From Panax quinquefolius (taxonomy: Eukaryota; Streptophyta; Magnoliopsida; Apiales; Araliaceae): DNA of 64,000 bases. Of the stretch, positions 59,556-64,000 are shown piece by piece (positions within the stretch are counted from its first letter, which is position 1; every line of letters begins with the position of its first letter). The stretch is from assembly GCA_020205615.1 (NCBI GenBank), contig CM035163.1:45787652-45851651 (forward strand), in the 5' to 3' direction. The position numbers were made by a program, and so were the translations under genes. The notes beneath the pieces are model-generated. The model was not told where the DNA came from. It saw only the letters and a program-made list of their open reading frames with translations, and did no database searches.

Positions 59556-60019
59556 TACACTTTGGTACCCTAAAGTTTTCCAAGTTTGCATTATTCCCCT
59601 TTAACTTTTGTAATTCACTTATTTTCAATAAACACATTCTTAATACTTCAACAATTATTCATCATTAATATTATATCTCACAACATTTAATAACCAGATC
59701 ATTCCCAGGAAAGAGGGGGCTTTCCGATAAGGATTTCTCCCTATTGGTGCGCAATTAGGTGACCAAACCTCTCCTCAACAGAACTTTCTAGACATCATCA
59801 ATAGTGCAAATAATAATATGAATAACTTTGTCGTCTCAATTATTGATTTAATAATATAAAATATTAATACTGTGACAATAATTGAATCAAATAACGTGAG
59901 ATACTATGCAGCAATTACTGTAGCAATAATTGAGTAAACTAAGTGGCTTCTTACGTAAGCATCCATAATCAATATCACGTGCTACTATGCAACCACGCGT
60001 ATTATTGTATTTTTACCAT

Positions 60020-61685
60020 TGATTATTTCAACAGTTTAACGGTAAGACTTTTGCCGTTATTTTTATAAAAAGTTATTTCTGTCGTTTTTTAACTCCGATT
60101 GTTATTCCGTTGTGGAGTCTGTTGCCTCTTTTTAACTTTTAAAGAGCTCTAATTTATGCAAGTATACATGTGTCAACAAGCAATACAGAGTAAGTCGAGT
60201 ATCGATCCACGGAGAAAGTTATCTAAATTAAACTATTATGCATCATCTAAATCACTATTTTTATAGGCTTAAACTAATACTTATGATTATGATTGTGAAT
60301 TACTATAAAATCAAATAATAACTAAAAGATGAATAAAAATGTAATAAATCAAATCTGGAAATAATGGGATCCTAACTTCATTTAATAGTTCATCTAACTA
60401 CCACCATCATGCAAGATTGTTCACGTATCACAGAAAAGTAGCCAAGAGCACTAACGTAGACATAACCATTTTTCAATGTATTATGACCTACTTACATAAC
60501 ATCCACATGCAATAGACACCATGTAATCATCAATAAAACCAACCTCACTATATTTCTATGTGAAATTGCAGCAATATTGAATTTAAGCACAAGCTCTTAT
60601 ATAACTCATACGGTGAAACAGTATATGTCTATATGGTTCACGAAATATAAAGCTAAGCAAAATAGCCCCATATACACATGCTTTCATGATTACAATCCAT
60701 ATTCGCATGTTATTTGTCAATTCCATACAAGCACATAAAACGAATGGTGATCAATCATTCATACATTAAAAACAACCATGATAGAAATTCCTTATGATAC
60801 GCAAAACAGTCCAGCAATCAGGCCATAAGTTAGACTACGTATTAAAATCCGTTAGAATCCTATAATGGAGTTTAGCTCATGACTGAACAGAAAGCCATTA
60901 TGGGATCAAAGCAACGCATGGAAAATAAGCAAACAATTGAAAGAGAGAAGTTAGAATTGATCAAACCCAATTGCTGATTACAATCTAAACGTAACGTTAA
61001 AATCCTCACTAATATCCAACAAAATAACAGTAGTTCATCCACAATGATTGAAATCCAAAAGAAGAAGTAGACAATAATGAGTTTTTGATTGGCTTCACGT
61101 TGGAATTCTCTCAAAATGTAAACCCTAGTTCTCAATATGAAAAACACGTAAAAACTGATGAATAATGCATCTGGTACCATCCAGAATTATTTTAACCAAC
61201 TCAAACTCTTTCAATTTAAAAATTAAAATAAAATAAATCAAGAAATTTCAGATGTCATGCGTGCGCCAGCGTAAGAAAGTGTAAATTCTGCTTTCAAAGT
61301 CGGGTGATCACGCTGATGCGCGCTGCAGCGTGTTTAAGTTTATGTAGTTGCCATGGCACCGCCGACTTCTGCAGCTTTGATTCTCGTGATCTCATCGGCC
61401 GCTACTTTTTCGCCCATCGCTTCCCGATTCTTTGCCATACCACTCATCCTTCATCCATCCTTTGTTGCTTATCTCCACTTGTTCCTTGCGTCATGCTTCC
61501 ATTAGCCTCATGCCATCTACCATTGCCATGTTATGCCATTCCTGCACTTTTACACCAAAGGAGTTCTCAGTACATGCGATGCAAAATATTACGAAATGCA
61601 ACTAAAAACACACTAAAATGTACTTGAGATGGCCATAGTTCGCGTGAATTGATATCCAATAAGTTGGTATAAAACCCACTTATCA
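60020..61685 (-). repeat. 3' LTR of Athila-like element D
   Basis: On the minus strand it starts at 61685 with TGATAAGTGGG, right after a polypurine tract, and ends near 60020 with AATAATCA, giving TGAT...ATCA ends; about 1.67 kb, a usual Athila LTR size. The exact left boundary is uncertain by about 10 bp since B-family sequence there also reads GATTATTT. No partner LTR in the window. ORFs at 60872-61180 and 61304-61627 are not recognised. Confidence 0.6.
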
Positions 61686-61701
61686 AATACCCCCAAACTT
61701 G
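61686..61701 (-). other. Polypurine tract of D
   Basis: CAAGTTTGGGGGTATT on the minus strand directly before the LTR start, as is common in Athila-type elements. Confidence 0.65.
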
Positions 61702-62919
61702 AACTATTGCTTGCCCTCAAGCAATGCATACAACATAAAACACTGAAAATGAAACTACATGTTATGCAACTAAATCATGATGTAAACAAGTCTTACATTG
61801 TTTCAAGCATAACAGAATTTCAGTCCAAAATGCCTCAGCGAATTATCCAGATTCTAGAATACAAATTCAAACTAAACTATAGGCATAATATCATACACTC
61901 AGATATTCATATATGCTATAGAGATGTTGTGTATGTGTGTTGTGTTCACCAAAACTTGATTTAAGCAAAGAATACACATGTTAAACTGCTTAAAACAGAA
62001 AATTACAGTCTAAATCAAGACTCATGTATACTTATGCAACAAAGAATGTTCCAACATATCAAAACAAACTAAGGCTCAACAATGGGCTTAACTACTTTAT
62101 TTCTACTCACGAGGGCAATTTTTGCTCTTTCTCGCGGTGTTTATTGCTATTTTTTTCTTCTTTTTTTTCACATGACTGTGCAATGCCTCATTCCATTAGG
62201 CAAACACTACTACCCCTTAGCGAGCTTTCAACCAACGACTCCCAGACCATGAAAGACCTTAGGGCGCTAGGTGTTAATACACCCTTACCAAGCGTTTCTT
62301 ACTCAAGTAGCTGTATTCCCAAATAAGACTAGCCACGTTATTGCTATTTTTTTTTATATACATAACATACCCATGTTTTGCCAAAGTTTGAATATCAATG
62401 TTTTGCACAGTCTAAGTCCATTTTCCACATATTTCTCTTTTTAAAACCACATTTTCCATTAAGCAATGCAACACATCATTCATAAGCGTACAAGCAAATG
62501 TGAACACGATAGTGCAAACTGAAAGTATCTAAATAGCAACATGAATTACATCGTGTAAAACATTATATCTAAGCTTATGTTATCCAAAATATTCAACAAT
62601 CCTTCAAAATTCACTTTCATTATAAGCTAGACAAAATTTCCATAAAGCCAGAATTTGTGAGACATGCACTAAACATAAAATGCAACTAAACATATACTAA
62701 CACAAGTAATAATGACTAAAAAAAAAATTCTCAGCAATTTTTATTTAACCATACACATGCAAAATGTAAACTAAACATGCACATACTATATAATTTAAAC
62801 TAAACATGCTAAACTAAACATTCACATACTATATGCAACTACACTAGTATCCCAATACCCCCAAACTTATAATATTCATTGCCCCAATGATTGAAGGTAT
62901 AGGGTTAGAGAAAACTCCC
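61702..62919 (-). other. D non-coding region before the 3' LTR
   Basis: No conserved frame; the plus-strand frames at 61707 and 62024 are not recognised. A second purine-rich TATAAGTTTGGGGGTATTGG lies on the minus strand near 62852-62872, resembling the polypurine tract. Confidence 0.5.
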
Positions 62920-63948
62920 CTAGTGCTCAGCCGCACCACCCTCTTCGGGTGGTGAATCTGGTGGTGGATATGGCATAGCCGTCCCGAACTGTGGCCACTC
63001 AAGCATGGTCCCTTGTTGTGAAAATGCCTCCGCTAATGACCTCATCAGACCCATGGCAAATGCTGCGAAGTTGTCGTACATCGCGTCGACCTTTTGCTCC
63101 AACCTTCGGAGCTGTCAATCCCCAGTGGCAGCAACTACATGAGTTGACGTGCCCGCCTCATCTATCTGCGAGGGCTGCGGTGGTGGTTTTGGGAATGCGG
63201 GCTAGATAATGAAGCCTTTTCCTTGCGGGTGCGGTGCACCTCCTGCCCAATCCTCGAATTTTGCAATGGTTGTGTGAGTGATATATTGGCTTGGGTTTTG
63301 TATTTATTCATTGTTCCAATGGCAGCCTTGATGGGCACACAACATAGCCACAACCGACGCGTGTGGAATACTCCCCGTAGTACTTCCCCGCAGATAACGT
63401 AGCATATTTTGGTGAATCAGATGGCCCACATCAATGTATTTGCCTGTGATTATGCCCCACAAAATTATTATCCTTTTTCCTATGATTTCATGCTGATGAG
63501 ACAACGGAACTAGCTTGGCACAGATAAATAAATTCCACGCCTTTGCATATCGATTCAAGGCTGCGGCTGGGAATATGCGAGGCTGATTCGTGCCAGCTTT
63601 ATAAGTCCACTTCGTGACTAGCACGCACAACTCAGTAATGACCATTTCAAAATTTGTTTCCAAATGTGCACCTTCTACCCAATTAACAGACCCAGCCGGT
63701 GGTGTGTCAGTTAGCCTAAAGATTTCTCTGATTGTAGGTGGTCGGTAATCTATTTCAAATCCTCGAACCACAGATAGACCACTCATTGTGTCCTTAGCAT
63801 TAGCATAGAATTCTCGGACTATACTCATCGGAACTAGCATAGGAATGGCAGTCAATCCAAACCATCCTCTTTCGCGAATCATATCCCATAGCTGACCATC
63901 TTGCCTCTCAGGTTTGAAATCGTGCTCCTTTACAAACGTCTTTGCCAT
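62920..63948 (-). pseudogene. D extra ORF, 'putative plant transposon protein' type (PF20167-like), three stops
   Basis: ATG at 63948 (MAKTFVKEHDFKPERQDGQL). The pattern SIVREFYANA..., VVRGFEIDYRPPTIREIF and ILWGIITGKYIDVGHLI resembles the family named putative plant transposon protein, often found in Athila-like elements. The frame is kept for 342 codons to 62920 and is broken only by stops at 63304-63306, 63202-63204 and 63115-63117, each explained by a single C-to-T change at Gln, Gln and Arg codons. The tail has a coiled-coil-like QLRRLEQKVDAMYDNF and a proline-rich end. Function unknown. Confidence 0.65.
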
Positions 63949-64000
63949 GATTATATAATATTCTGTTTGTGCTTCCAGACTTAAGAATTTCGTATGATCC
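63949..64000 (-). other. Upstream edge of D ORF
   Basis: Only 52 bases remain; nothing can be called. Confidence 0.3.

Larger units (their letters stand above)
56622..60020 (-). repeat. Element B2: B-family LTR in T2 integrase
   Basis: Starts TGTGACGCCCCCAAAATAGG like the B1 LTRs; the expected end GGGATCTCACA is not reached because D intervenes near 60020. Segments at 57380-58350 and 59620-60015 align with B1. It lacks the 73-bp array but has other repeats in its place. Candidate target duplication on the left is TATGG (56617-56621). Whether a full element or a solo LTR cannot be told here. TATA-like CTATAAATAG on the minus strand near 59211. Confidence 0.8.

Noticed and set aside
60025..60125. 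Small DNA transposon with CAACAG...CTGTTG ends
   Set aside because: Only six bases match and no target duplication is visible; the block fits better as the end of the D LTR.
1..64000. Host protein-coding gene or tRNA
   Set aside because: Reading all frames gave only retrotransposon proteins or unsupported short frames; no tRNA cloverleaf was recognised, and tRNA-like words are primer-binding sites.

Overview
This is plant nuclear DNA, probably from a eudicot, and almost all of it is LTR retrotransposons inserted into one another. No intact host gene, tRNA, rRNA or organelle insert was seen. The evidence is plant-type Ty3/gypsy polyproteins (Tat lineage with two RNase H domains, Tekay-like chromovirus, Athila-like), plant primer-binding sites for tRNA-Met and tRNA-Arg, and AT-rich flanks. 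Family names come from recognised motifs and were not checked by search. Species is not assigned.

Layout. (1) 1-17041: T1, a Tat-lineage element on the minus strand. It has a partial 3' LTR (1-1477), a 4 kb post-pol region that carries plus-strand (antisense) ORFs including a DUF7745-like gene, a decayed gag-pro-RT-RNaseH-aRNaseH-integrase block (about 6200-13439), a tRNA-Arg-type PBS and a 5' LTR (14172-17041). (2) 17042-20322: LTR debris of other families, including a copia-like LTR end with PBS. (3) 20323-29881 plus 56088-56621: T2, a plus-strand sister of T1, split inside integrase. (4) 29882-56082: A, a minus-strand element with 3.4-3.7 kb LTRs and only about 1.8 kb of non-coding interior, flanked by the target duplication GATGC. 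(5) 33649-50886, inside A: B1, a minus-strand element with a 4.3 kb LTR and a 346 bp interior, flanked by ATTCA. (6) 33959-43846, inside the left LTR of B1: C, a decayed plus-strand Tekay-like chromovirus whose LTR, leader and 3' end are related to those of B1. (7) 56622 to about 60020: B2, a second B-family LTR inserted in T2 integrase. (8) About 60020-64000: D, an Athila-like minus-strand element with its 3' LTR and one ORF, running off the right edge.

Order of events read from the nesting: T2 first; then A and B2 into T2; B1 into A; C into B1; D into B2. T1 and T2 are two copies of one family in opposite orientation.

How the parts relate. T1/T2 and C encode, in broken form, the usual capsid, protease, reverse transcriptase, RNase H and integrase. 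A and B1 keep only what a partner would need to copy them: LTRs, PBS, leader and polypurine tract. B1 looks like a coding-free derivative of the C-type family. The most noteworthy points are that autonomous/non-autonomous pairing, the antisense DUF7745-like gene in T1, the intron in the Tat pol region, and two different decay patterns: C-to-T stop codons in T2 and D, and CTG-to-TCG differences between LTR pairs that may be an assembly artefact.
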